This document shows positions 35,330 to 47,270 of a stretch of 64,000 bases of DNA, in pieces. The notes beneath the pieces were generated by a model that was not told the DNA's origin, ran no database searches, and saw only the letters and a list, made by a program, of their open reading frames with translations. This DNA comes from Castanea sativa (taxonomy: Eukaryota; Streptophyta; Magnoliopsida; Fagales; Fagaceae). The DNA lies in contig NC_134019.1 in assembly GCF_040712315.1 (NCBI RefSeq), positions 36,179,873 to 36,243,872 of the forward strand. Direction: 5' to 3'. How positions within the stretch are numbered: position 1 is the stretch's first letter; the number at the start of each line of letters is the position of its first letter. Made by a program: the position numbers and the translations under genes.

Positions 35330-38300
35330 ATGGCTCAGCCACTAGTGAAGAAAGACGATGATCGTGATGACGAAGGTATTTGATTTCTTCGCAATGCTTC
35401 AAAATCCCTTCTCTCTCTTTTTTCGCTTTCAGAAATGGTTTTCCCATTTTAGCCTATTGAATTGAATTCTCAATTTTCTATATAGCATCTGTTAGATCAG
35501 TGATTTAGGTTTCCAGATCCGTTTCTTCATTGCTATTTCAATTTCAAATCACGAATCAATTTTACGATATTCGAGATCAAAACTCGAAAAGGATTAGCTA
35601 TTAATTGCGTAATTTAATGTTGATCTGGTTCAATCTTAGTTGATCTGATTAGTTTCGTTTTATATTTTTGCCGTGCTTTAAATCACAATGTTTATAGTGA
35701 AAATTTATCAAATCTGAGTATTTTCTCTTTGCTTAGTAATTTAGATCTTATAGCTTAACATTCTATTATGTGCGATTCAATCTCAACCGTTAAAATTGTT
35801 GTGAAAATTTACTAGCTCAAGTGAGAAAACTTTGGTGTTAATTGTGTGTTGTTATGTTAATTTACAGCGGAGTACTCTCCGTTTCTTGGGATCGAGAAGG
35901 GTGCTGTGTTACAAGAAGCTAGGGTTTTCAATGACCCTCAGCTAGATCCTAGGAGATGCTCTCAGGTTTTATTTTCGCTTCGCGTGGACTGAATTCTGTT
36001 GCTGCATTGCATTTTGTTTTTCGGGAAAACGGTCCTTATGTTTGTTGTGTTGCTTCATTTTCAGGTTATTACAAAGCTTTTGTACCTATTGAATCAGGGA
36101 GAGTCGTTCACAAAGGTAGTGTTTGTTTCCTTGGCATTTTATTTCCTTCAAAGATCAATGCTTCTTTAACTTGTTATTTGTGATTCATTCTATTTTTCTA
36201 ATGAATGAATTATTTTTGGCGCGTGAATTTATATATTATTGATAATTACACACACACCAGATGGGTCTTGAACCTTTGAGCTAGATTGAACGGGCAGAAT
36301 TATGTGATTTTATAGCTGATCCTTTCCTGATGACGTGTCTTTTTTTGGGTCAAAATTTATAGGTCGAAGCAACAGAAGTTTTCTTTGCTGTGACTAAACT
36401 TTTCCAGTCAAGAGATATAGGGTTAAGGAGAATGGTGTATTTGATGATAAAGGAGCTCTCTCCTTCTGCAGATGAGGTTACTTTCTCTTGAGATTTGTTT
36501 TATTTTGGTTTTTATGTATACCCTTTTTTTGTTTAAGGTGGTAACTGAATGGTTTATCTCTTATATTGTAAAAAGGTTATTATTGTGACAAGCTCCCTCA
36601 TGAAGGACATGAATAGCAAGACTGACATGTACCGGGCAAATGCTATTCGTGTGCTTTGTCGGATAACGGATGGAACCCTTCTGACCCAGATTGAGCGTTA
36701 CTTGAAACAAGCAATTGTTGACAAGAATCCAGTTGTTGCAAGTGCAGCCCTAGTTAGTGGTATTCATTTGCTCCAGGTATAATTTTTTTTTTAATAAGTA
36801 GTTATAATTGAATTGTTCTTAGTAGTCAGTTTCATATGTTTTTTCATCCTACATTGTCCTTTTTTTTTTAATTAACAAATTCCATTACTAATTAAAAAAA
36901 AAAATCAGTAATAAAGAAAATGTCGCACAATAAGGGATACAATTCTAGTACACAGGAAGAATTCAAGAGAAATTTGTTGTCTCATATTTCTTTTGGCCAG
37001 ACAAACCCGGAGATTGTGAAGAGGTGGAGTAATGAGGTTCAGGAAGCTGTTCAATCAAGGGCAGCCCTTGTACAGTTTCATGCGCTGGCTTTGCTGCATC
37101 AGGTATGCTGAATTATTGCTTTGATTTATGTTCAGGGTTTTATTGAGATAGTAGAGTTTGTTGGTAGATTAAAACCTAATATCTAGTGATTTGATCACAT
37201 GGTTATTAAAGTAATTACTTGCTTTATTAGTTAAACAGTTGGTTGTAAGAGACATCTATCTTATGGTGCCTATTTGTTTGTTCCTTTTTTTCCTTTAATT
37301 TTTTTATTTATTAAGGAAATAAAATAAGATAGATACTTATAAAAAAATAAAATAAGATTGATAAATGGTTGGGTGTTATAAATTATTTGTCTTTGCATGC
37401 CTAGATTAGATGTGTGCATGTGTAAAATGTAATTTCATGGTTGTTTGTGGGCTATATAACCCTGTGATTTTAAACTTGCAGATAAGGCAGAATGATCGAC
37501 TGGCTGTAAGCAAGTTGGTTACCAGCTTGACAAGAGGAACTGTTCGCTCTCCTTTGGCCCAATGCCTCTTAATTCGTTATACTAGTCAGGTTTATATCTG
37601 CTCTCTAATGTTTTTCAATGTTTGGATTTCTTTTTTTTCCCCCCATCTTTATCAAATATTCTATGTGCAGGTTATCCGTGAGTCAGGCAGCACACAAACA
37701 GGGGACCGTCCTTTTTATGATTTTCTTGAGGGTTGCCTGCGCCACAAGGCTGAAATGGTGATTTTTGAGGCTGCCAGAGCAATCACAGAGCTCAATGGTG
37801 TCACAAGTAGAGAATTAACTCCAGCAATTACTGTTCTTCAACTCTTTTTAAGCTCTTCCAAGCCAGTGTTGAGATTTGCTGCTGTCCGCACTTTGAACAA
37901 GGTTTACTGTTTTTCTCTGCTCCTAAAAATTATTCATTGCACTTCTAAGTATTTTCCCTTTTTTCTAATGTCATTGTTGGTCACATGAATACCCAAAAAA
38001 AGGGGAAAAAAGTTGCTGCATTGGGAGGGATGTTGTTTTCTTGTGTAATTTTGTGGTAGATTAAGTAAAATTTATAAATAAATAAAAAGACATGAAGTTC
38101 TACTGGTAATGATCAACTTGAAGAGATAAGCAATCACCTTTTTTTTATTTTTTTATTTGGTAAGTAACACATGCACGTAGTGTGTCCTAAAACCAAAATG
38201 TCATCCTTCACCCAATCTTGTGGGAGGAGGAAGTGTATTTTGAGCCAGAGATATTTAATCACGTTATTTTAAAATCTCAACTCTATTGCTTATCTTATCA

Positions 38301-41300
38301 TGATTATTCCATTTATGTCGATTTTAACTTGATGTATCCTTTTCCAAAGACAGTAATATAATTTTGAAATTATTGTAGGTGGCAATGACACATCCAATGG
38401 CTGTCACCAACTGCAACATTGATATGGAGAGTTTGATTTCTGATCAGAACAGAAGCATTGCCACTCTTGCCATCACCACACTTTTGAAGACAGGAAATGA
38501 ATCAAGTGTGGACCGCCTCATGAAGCAAATAACAAATTTTATGTCAGATATTGCCGATGAGTTCAAAATTGTTGTAGTTGAAGCCATAAGATCGTTGTGT
38601 TTGAAGTTTCCATTGAAGTACAGATCTCTGTGAGTGATAGGATGTATGCTTTATGTTACTTTTTGGAAATTTAGGTTTTATTTGATGCACCTGTTATTTG
38701 GACATATTGTTGAGTACTTTTTCTTCAGTAATCTAGACTCATGTTGTCTGATCTCTCTCTCTCTCTCTCTCTCTCTCTAAGGATGAACTTCCTAAGCAAT
38801 ATCCTCAGAGAGGAAGGAGGATTTGAGTACAAAAAGGCAATCGTAGATTCAATTGTGATCCTCATAAGAGATATTCCTGATGCAAAAGAGAGTGGGTTGC
38901 TTCATCTCTGCGAGTTCATTGAAGATTGTGAATTTACCTATCTTTCCACACAGGTGGCATTGTACTTCATTATCATTTGCTACACAATGAGCCCTTGACT
39001 ATTCTTCTTTCATCTAACCTCAAATAAATTTCATTTGATCTGAATGTTATTAGATTCTCCATTTTCTGGGGATTGAAGGGCCAAAAACTTCAGATCCCAG
39101 CAAATATATACGGTACATTTACAATCGAGTACATCTTGAAAATGCAACAGTTCGGGCCAGTGCTGTGAGCACATTGGCAAAGTTTGGTGCTCTAGTTGAT
39201 TCATTGAAGGTATTATTTACCTGACTTTTGCTCATAAATGACTTGTATTGGTTGGACTGTTAGTGATGTATGTTTGACATATTCCTTTTCAGCCCCGCAT
39301 ATTTGTTCTGTTGAGACGATGCCTATTTGACAGTGATGACGAGGTGAGTTTATAATAGCTCAATTTCTTAGGTTTTTCTATGTTTTTTTTTTTCTCTCCA
39401 GCATGTGGCATACTTTGTTCCTTTGTATTTTTAATTTGTAAAATTTTTGTATTGTTTTTGCATCTTCATGTCCTTTTTTAACTTATCAAATAAGATTTTC
39501 TGTTATTTTTGTTCTTGTTTTGTATAGTATTGAACCTATCAGAACTTGTGCCCTTTAGATTATATCAAGTGGCTATATATGCTGACATTTCCACAGGTTC
39601 GTGATAGAGCAACACTTTATATAAATACCCTTGGAGGTGATGGTTCAGTTGTTGAAACTGACAAAGATGTTAAGGACTTCCTCTTTGGGTCACTGGATCT
39701 CCCACTGGTCAATTTGGAGACAAGTTTGAAAACTTATGTATGTGTTCTCCAGTTTCTTTTTACTTATGTGCTGATAAGATCATTATCTAATGTGTTTAAA
39801 ATGGATACAGGAGCCTTCAGAAGAACCTTTTGACATTAACTCTGTACCTAAGGAGATCAAGTCTCAACCACTAGCAGAGAAGAAAGCTCCAGGTAAAAAG
39901 CCTACTGGATTGGGTGCTCCACCAGCTGCACCTTTATCCACTGTGGATGCTTATGAAAAGCTGCTCTCCTCTATTCCTGAGTTTGCAAACTTTGGGAAGC
40001 TTTTTAAGGTACTATGACCAGGTTTTCTTTTTATCAGTTCTTTACTACTTATGTTTCAGAGTTTCTGATTTGGGATTATTTGTGTTTCTTGTTTGTACCA
40101 GTCTTCTGCACCCGTTGAGCTGACTGAAGCAGAAACGGAATACTCTGTGAATGCCGTGAAGCATATCTTTGATAGCAATGTGGTGTTCCAATACAACTGC
40201 ACAAATACTATTCCTGATCAACTATTAGAAAATGTATGACTGTTTTATTGAAAGCAGAACATAATGTTATCAATTCTATATGGGAAAAGTCCATCTTATC
40301 TGGTATTCATCTTCCTGTCAGGTGACTGTCATCGTGGATTCTTCGGAAGCAGAGGAATTTGCTGAAGTTTTATCCAAGGCTATTAGATCTCTTCCATATG
40401 ATACACCTGGACAGACCTTCGTGGCATTTGAGAAGCCAGAGGGAGTCCCAGCCGTGGGCAAATTTTCAAATATGTTAAAATTCATTGGTAAAGAGGTACA
40501 AGTATTCCCATTACTCATGAAGATGCTTGGCATCTCTCTCCCTTTCTTGTTGCTTTAAAAAATATTATTGCTGCCTCTACAATTAAGTCTGATATTTATT
40601 ATCTAGTAACATCATATTGGTTTTATTTTCTTTCCTTGTATAATTTATGGGCTTTATGTGCTAATTTCATTTAGGCAAAAACATAGAAAACAATCTCATA
40701 AATTTTGCTTTATGAAGACTCAAGAAGCTTATTTTCTAGTGGTTGTTGATAGCTGTAGATCTTTAGTCTCAGTATCCTACTTTGTTTGGTTAAATCAACA
40801 ACTTGTGCAGTATCTGAGGTTGTTTCCATCCATAGATTCTTTAAGTTATCATGATCAAAATGAGAGCAGAAAGTTTATAGCGTGTTTGAAGGATGGGATA
40901 TGGAAAATTTATGTCAATCATGAACATATCATAGTTGACTTATTAACTTATGCATTTGGCGATACTATTAGGTTGATCCAACCACTGGTGAGACAGAGGA
41001 TGATGGTGTTGAAGATGAATACCAGCTAGAGGACCTGGAGGTTGTAGCAGCTGATTACATGTTGAAAGTTGGGGTCTCCAATTTCAGAAATGCATGGGAA
41101 AGCATGGGTGATGACTTTGAGCGGGTAGATGAATATGGCCTTGGCCCAAGGGAGAGCTTGGCTGAAGCTGTAAATGCTGTGATCAACCTTCTTGGCATGC
41201 AGCCCTGTGAGGTATGTAAATAGTTGGGATTTTATACTTTGCATTATCATTTACTCATAATGGAACATGTCAGAGTTATAACAATCCCATAGTCATTGTT

Positions 41301-42195
41301 ATGGACTTAGCTGATGATATGAGCTATTCTATGGTGGCACAAAAAATAGGAGATAATAATTAACACCATGTTTGGGAGTTCATAAACAAAAGAAATGAAA
41401 GATTGTAGGAAGTTTATAAATAAAGAATGGAAAGGAAAGAACTATAAAATTTTACAATTTTTATTTCTGGTTTAATTGAAATAGGGGACAAAAATTGGAA
41501 CTTCTGATCAATTAATGAGGGAAACATGGGTAGAAAACCGTAGAATGCATATAGTGAAATGGAATGGAACAGGGGAACAGCAGGGTCTTCCATTCCCATC
41601 CCATCCTTTCCTCTCCACATAGTGCTCCCAAAATTGCATCTGGTTTGTTAAAGAACATCTACCAGATATGTTGGCCATGACATGTTTAGAATTTGGATAT
41701 GTTTTAATGGCCATCCAGTGCCAAGTGGTCTCTTAAGTTTTCTGAGTAGTACTTTATATTATGGCAATGCTTAACTTCACCACCATGGCTGGCTACATCA
41801 TGACAAGCTGAGGCTTTAGTTTCATATCTCCCCTTTATTTCCTCTGCAGTCCGTTGGGGTGTAAGTCAGTTCCTTAAGAAAGAAAATTGTGTACTCAAGC
41901 TTGTCATTATAATCATCAAATTTGTTTAACTGCAATTTTTTCCCGAAGAAGTTGATGTAATTAATCTTCCATTTATTTATTTATTGATTGTGTTGTTCAG
42001 GGCACAGAGGCAGTCCCAAACAATTCGAGATCACACACTTGCCTATTATCTGGTGTTTATATAGGCAATGTGAGGGTGCTTGCGCGAATCTCCTTTGGGG
42101 TTGATGGTCCAAAGGATGTGGCAATGAAATTGGCAGTCAGATCTGAGGATGAAGGTGTCAGTGATGCCATTCACGAGATTGTGGCTAGCGGCTAG
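35330..42195 (+). CDS. Coatomer subunit gamma (gamma-COP)
   Basis: Core subunit of the COPI coat, which with ARF1 drives vesicle budding at the Golgi and retrieval to the ER. Eighteen exons: 35330-35375, 35868-35965, 36065-36115, 36363-36476, 36576-36776, 37001-37102, 37482-37589, 37671-37901, 38379-38629, 38782-38953, 39054-39209, 39293-39343, 39597-39737, 39811-40008, 40102-40233, 40322-40495, 40972-41211, 42001-42195. They sum to 2,661 nt, giving 886 residues, the usual plant length. All junctions have GT/AG and keep frame. The N-terminus [20 protein letters not shown] is followed by the adaptin-like helical-repeat trunk (about residues 20-550; [31 protein letters not shown]), a Pro/Lys-rich linker ([18 protein letters not shown], about 595-612) and the C-terminal gamma-COP appendage (about 640-886; [17 protein letters not shown], ending ASG). 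The start is the first ATG after a GA-rich leader. No damage seen. Confidence 0.97.
38140..38250 (-). mobile_element. tRNA-derived SINE-like fragment in gamma-COP intron 8
   Basis: On the minus strand: TGGCTCAAAATA (A-box-like), a CTTCCTCCTCCCACAAGAT stretch, GGTTTTAGGAC (decayed B box) and a tail containing GTGCATGTGTTACTTACC. The same order and tail occur at 50785-50885. Confidence 0.45.
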
Positions 42196-42434
42196 AATAT
42201 TTTACAAATTTTGTTTATATTCAAATAACTTGCCCTTTTTCTTTTTCTTTTTGTTTACTGAAAATTCAAATTATTTTGCCTGCAGCTAGAGCGGCTTGTT
42301 GTAACAACATACTTCTGAAGTGCAAAGTTTTCCGTAAATTTTTGCAGAATAATCTTAGATCTTTAAACCCTTTATATTATTGGTGCTATTTCCATAAGCG
42401 TATTAGCTATAATCATAGCCGTACTAATTAAATT
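42196..42434 (+). other. Gamma-COP 3' untranslated region and flank
   Basis: Follows the TAG stop; A/T-rich with no frame. No strong canonical polyadenylation signal stands out. Confidence 0.5.
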
Positions 42435-42782
42435 TAACAGTTGTCAATCACCTATTGGATATCAAATACCAAATAAGGTGCTGAAGAGAGAGGTCAGGTT
42501 AAGGTATGAGAAATAAATCTAAAAAGATAGGGGTAAAATAGGGAACAAAGAAATCCCAACTAGCCGTTATTTTTGAATGATACAAATACAAAATCGATCC
42601 CTCTGTTTTGGTCTCTCCGAATCAGAGTTGGAGACGGGGAGGAGTGACCGACTCTGCTTTCCTTCTCCCACTCAGAGAAGGATATATTACAATGTTTCTA
42701 ATTAATATAAATACAGATACACATATTTCCATACCCAACAACAAACCCTCTCTCTCTCTCTCTCTCTAGTTTTATCTCTGAG
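42435..42782 (+). repeat. Detached second copy of the B3-gene promoter and leader
   Basis: About 348 bp nearly identical to 44457-44808 at a constant offset of 2,022 bp. Both copies keep TTGTCAATCACCTATTGGA-type starts, the GCCGTTATTTTTGAATG block, TATAAATA and a CT-run leader. The copy ends about where the leader of the B3 gene continues; sequence after 42783 does not encode the B3 protein. Confidence 0.9.
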
Positions 42783-44456
42783 ACTAGAGCACCAGACTGC
42801 CAGCATGGGTCAGCGGATAGGAGTCACTGGTCACCAGACCACTGACACTGGTGTGGAGTCTCTGGCCACCAAACTGCCAGCACCTATTGCCAAAGCAATG
42901 TCTCCAGCCATCGAACTGGTGACTTGGCGACCAAATGGAAGAGAGGAAGCCATGGTGTGTTTTTGAAAAATATTTTACCAAATTTTCAAAGGTAAAATAT
43001 TTTACAACTTTTTATAAAAGATTTTACTCTCAATTGAAAATATTTAATAAGTTTGATTATATTTTATTTGCAAACAAACACTTGAAAATAAGAAAAAAAA
43101 TTTCTAAAAATATTATTTCAAAACAAACAAAGCATTAATGTTAGTTTCTTCATTCATGAGTTTACCATCTTCATGTGGTTTTCCAATGCATTCCACTAGT
43201 TATCAATAGTAACAAATGTTGATGTGAATAGTGGGCTTAGTTCTCCATCCTATACCCCCAGTCACGAGGTTCATTCACACATGAAACATGGCAAGACAAC
43301 GAAAACAACCCCAACATCACTAGCATTGGGGGTTGTAAAAACCCTCAATTGCTATTTTACAACCCAAAAGTATAAAAAAACCCACTACATCCGGGTGGGC
43401 GTACTCAAATTTTTTTGCAACCTTTCTACGGTGGGTTCTAATAAATAAAAACCCACTGTAGCAAGTTGTAAAGAATTCGTTAATATAAAAAAAAATTAAA
43501 AAAAAAATCTCTTCCCTAATATTTGAGTTATATTCTATATTATATTAGATAAAGTAAGTTTTTAGATGGTAAAATACTAATTTTTATACTGTCCCCAATG
43601 CTAGTGCTTAAATATTCCCACTAATAACCCCACAAATACAAGCACATTATAAAAAGTTATTTACTCGAAATAAGAGATTAAATAAAAGAGGAAAAAAAAT
43701 CCAATTGAAAAATCATATCCTATAAAATTAGTATTCATATTTTGTATTTTTCCTTAAAAAGGTCATGTTTGTATTTAAATTATAAATACTTTTGGTTAGA
43801 ACTTAAAAATTTTATATCTTTTATTAAAAAAAATTGAACATCTACATGCGAAGAGGTTAGTACTTAGTAGTATATGCAATGGAAAAGCCAAAAAAATTTG
43901 TTCAAGATGTCACAATATTAACCTCAATCGTATAGATATGTAACATTCTATTAAGTATATCTAATTACTCTATGCTATTTTAAAAAAAAAAGATATATAC
44001 AATAGGATTTGAAACTAATGCTGTCATTATAATTTATTTGTCGAATAATTTGAAAAATTCTTTTTATATTTTATGCTTATATTTTTTCTTTTTTAAATTA
44101 TTAAAAAATATTATATAATTTCAAGTCACATGTTATTCCGTCTATCACTATAATTTATAAGCCATATGAATATTATATAAAACATTTTTTTCCCCTAAAA
44201 TTTGTTGACAGTATATTAGATAAATAATGTCATTAACTCAATTATGCAAAAAGAAAAATTTAAGATAAAACTATTTTTGTAAAGATACAAATAGAATAAT
44301 TTAAATAATTCTTTTATATTTATGTTTCTATTATGATTTTTTTTTAATAAATTATAAAGAATATGCAGGCATAGATCCCATTGGCATGCTCCAAATACCT
44401 GCATATGAGGTTGTCAAATGATTTGTGTTGGTGAAGTGAATTGCGTGGCTTTTTTT
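42783..44456. other. Spacer between the two promoter copies; no gene
   Basis: No recognisable coding region. 42783-42960 is less A/T-rich, with repeated ACTGGTCACCAGACCACTG and CCACCAAACTGCCAGC-like pieces. 42950-43135 is A/T-rich with TTTTTGAAAAATATTTTACC at one side and AAAACAAACAAAGC at the other, like a MITE remnant. The rest is A/T-rich. Confidence 0.5.
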
Positions 44457-44808
44457 TAACAGTTGTCAATCACCTGTTGGATATCAAATACCACATAAGC
44501 TGCTGACGAGAGAGGTCAGGTTAAGGTATGAGAAATAAATCTAAAAAGATAGTGGTAAAATAGGGAACAAAGAAATCCCAACTAGCCGTTATTTTTGAAT
44601 GATACAAATACAAAATCCATCCCTCTGTTTTGGCCTCTCCGAATCAGAGTCGGAGACGGTGAGGAGTGACCGACTCTGCTTTCATTCTCCCACTCAGAGA
44701 AGGATATATTACAATGTTTTTAATTAATATAAATACATACACTCATATTTCCATACCCAACAACAAACCCTCTCTCTCTCTCTCTGTTTCTAGTTTTTTC
44801 TCTGAAAC
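44457..44808 (+). promoter_or_regulatory. Promoter and 5' leader of the B3-domain gene
   Basis: This is the downstream partner of the duplication at 42435-42782. TATAAATA at 44728-44735 is a good TATA box, about 260 bp before the start codon at 44990, followed by a pyrimidine-rich CT leader. The gene's leader continues to 44989. Confidence 0.6.
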
Positions 44809-44989
44809 TCACAGAGAAAACCCACTCTGTACCCCACAATTACTTTCCTTTCCTGAGTGTAGAAGCAGAAATTAAGATTCTTGGAGGCCAATTCAACTTA
44901 AGAATTGAATTTGGAGTCTCTTTCTTGTCTCTGTTTTTTGCTTGTTGCTTTATCTCTCTGTAACCCACAGAGAATTCATCATCAAAACC

Positions 44990-45850
44990 ATGGTGACCCC
45001 CGGTTCACTTTGTGAGTGTGATTCATTCAATGAACTCAAAAGGGAGTGCACCAGAGATGAACAATTAGACTTGGACTTGTTCACTCTTAGGGTTTTGAAG
45101 GACTTCATTCTATTCCTCTCTAAAAAACCCTCTCTGCCTCTGCCACTGACTTCAGAAGAGAAGCAAATTCAATATTGTTTCAAACCCACCTGGGGCTCCT
45201 TCCAAAGAAAAAGATCGAACCTTGCTTCTTCCAAGCCTCGATCCCATTACCAATTGCCAAATTTGAACGTCAAAAGGAGGAGGTTTTCTCAACCCACTGG
45301 CATTGCAGATCCGGAATGGAAAGCCACCAAAGAAGACCCAATTGAAGAAAAGCCACCAAAGAAGCCCAAATTGAACCCAACCCTTTCACTCTCAAACCCA
45401 TCACCAAAACTGCCTCAAAATTTCCAGAAAATCATCAACACAATGGGTGGAACCCAACTGGTTTTGGTCATACAGAAAAGTCTCACTAAGACTGACCTAA
45501 ACCGACATAACGCTAGGTTGTCCATGCCTTTAAGCCAAATCAATGGCAGTTTCTTGAGGGAGGCAGAAAGAGAATATCTGGATCAACAGCAAGCAATGGA
45601 AGTCCCATTCATGGAGCCCTCCGGAAAGGTAAATCAAATTGTTTTGAGGCAATGGGACATGCCCAAGGAGTCAGGGAAGAAAAGCTCATGCTATGTGCTG
45701 ATAAAATCTTGGAATGAGGTGGTGGAAAAGAATGATCTTGGCAGAAAGCTTAACCAAGTGATCCAAATTTGGTCTTTTAGAGTTGCTAATGAAATTGAAG
45801 ATCAACTCTGCCTGGCTTTTGTTGTGGTCAACACAGGGGGAGAACAATGA
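44990..45850 (+). CDS. Plant DUF313-type B3 domain protein
   Basis: Single exon, 286 residues, starting at ATG in an AAACCATGG context. The N-terminal third has a conserved helix (DLFTLRVLKDFILFLSKKP), then a basic, Pro-rich region with a likely nuclear signal (NVKRRRF) and KPPKKPKLNP. The C-terminal half is a B3-like fold of the DUF313 subgroup: VLVIQKSLTKTDLNRHNARL, SMPLSQI, FLREAEREYL, GKVNQIVLRQWDMP, YVLIKSWNEVVEKNDLG and IWSFRV...LAFVVV. Members are plant-specific nuclear proteins thought to bind DNA, mostly uncharacterised. The length and absence of introns fit the family. No damage seen. The upstream region is duplicated, so an old tandem copy may have been lost. Function beyond family membership is not known. 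Confidence 0.85.
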   Translation: MVTPGSLCECDSFNELKRECTRDEQLDLDLFTLRVLKDFILFLSKKPSLPLPLTSEEKQIQYCFKPTWGSFQRKRSNLASSKPRSHYQLPNLNVKRRRFSQPTGIADPEWKATKEDPIEEKPPKKPKLNPTLSLSNPSPKLPQNFQKIINTMGGTQLVLVIQKSLTKTDLNRHNARLSMPLSQINGSFLREAEREYLDQQQAMEVPFMEPSGKVNQIVLRQWDMPKESGKKSSCYVLIKSWNEVVEKNDLGRKLNQVIQIWSFRVANEIEDQLCLAFVVVNTGGEQ

Positions 45851-46390
45851 AGGAGCAAGTAGCAGCAGCAGGCAAGGAAGAGATATGGATTGACACTAAT
45901 TTTGGCCTTTTCAATTGACCAATTTTCTTGTAATTAGATATTTTGTTTAGAGTTTGTTAAAGAGAATGTCAATATGTTATGACTCATGACATATTGTTTA
46001 TTAGTATTTTTTAAATTTTTAATTTTTAGATAGGGATCTATTGTCAATTAATGTAAAGAGTCTGTTCATTGAAATTTTGATTAATGAGACTGAGCCACAT
46101 TTTGATTTTGATACACAATGTATATGCGTAAGTGGGTTTTTGATTGATTTGGAATGCTAAAAGGAAGGAAATTTCAACAAATTGAATTGGGGTTTCGTTG
46201 TAAATTTTATTAGACAAATTTTATAGGCCCAGACGAGACTTGATAAATTAAATGGTATGGATTCCGGTAAAAAATTCGAGCAGAGCAGATTATAAACTTT
46301 TAAAAAAGTGAAATGCCAAATATACCCTCTTATCTGATTTCAAACCCTCAAAAACAACTTCCATTTCTCGTGGAATCGAGGGACGAGTTG
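45851..46390. other. Spacer between the B3 gene and the SMC4 pseudogene
   Basis: A/T-rich, with the 3' flank of the B3 gene. The last 70 bp, with AAATATACCCTCTTATC and a C-rich run, probably come from the SMC4 5' leader. No gene seen. Confidence 0.5.
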
Positions 46391-46560
46391 ATGGCGGACG
46401 GGTCGGGCTCAGCAGAGCCAAGTTCCGGAGCCCCGAGATTGTTCACAAAGAGATGGTGGTGATGCGAAACTTTGTATTCGGGAAGCGAGCTAAGTAGGTA
46501 AGATAGGTGTTTTTTTTTTGGTTAGCGAAGATTAGTAAATTTTTTGGGTCCAAAGAAAAG

Positions 46561-47270
46561 AGTGTGTAGTTGAGAGCTAATAAAGTTCATGAGTTTTTGA
46601 TGCTTTTGTTAATGATAATTATTATGTAACATTTTGGCAATAAATTGTGACCTGGATAGGATACTTGTATAGCTATGATAGGCACTGCATTGGGTTTATT
46701 TGTTTTGTGTTTAGGGGGTTTCTGTTGTCATGGTTTAAATGCGCAGAGTTGAGTAAACCTGCTTTTGTTAATGAAAATTATGTAAGATTTTGGCTTTTAG
46801 TTGTGACATGGTTACCTATAGAGCTATGGTCAATACTGTATTGGGTTTATTTGTTTTGTGTTTTGGGGTTTTTGTTGTTGTGGTTTTAATGTGCAAATGT
46901 GAGTAAATAAAGTTCCTGCATTTTTTCTGCTTTTGTTAATGAAAACTATGTAACATGTTGGCTCTAAATTGTGACATGGATAGTTATAGAACTATGATTA
47001 ATGCTGGATTAGGTTTATTTGTTTTTTGTTTGGTGGTTCATGTTTGTGCCTAATTTTTTCTTGGTTTAAATGTGCAGATGTGACTTAATTGTTCGTGTGT
47101 TTTTCTGCTTTTGTTAATGAAGATTATGTAATGTTTTGGCTATATATTGACATGGATACTTATAGAGATATTAAAGACACTACATTGGGTTGATTTGTTT
47201 TGTGTTTGGGGGATCATGCTTTGTGCCTGATTTGTCTTCACTTAAATGTACAGATGCGGCTTAATAAAGT
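46561..47270. repeat. Four-copy tandem repeat of about 160-180 bp in the first SMC4 intron
   Basis: Each unit has TTTGTTAATGAAAATTATGTAA, then TTTTGGCT, TTGTGACATGGATA, TATAGAGCTATG, a GGGTTTATTTGTTTTGTGTTT stretch and a TTTAAATGTGCAGATG end. Units start near 46600, 46766, 46930 and 47110. The end of each unit resembles the true splice acceptor and first bases of the next SMC4 exon (ATGTACAGATGCGGCTTAAT at 47245-47264), so the duplicated unit included the exon edge. Confidence 0.8.

Noticed and set aside
42435..44808. Repeat pair as LTRs of a small (TRIM-like) retroelement
   Set aside because: No TG...CA ends, primer site, polypurine tract or target duplication; the downstream copy is the promoter and leader of a real gene.
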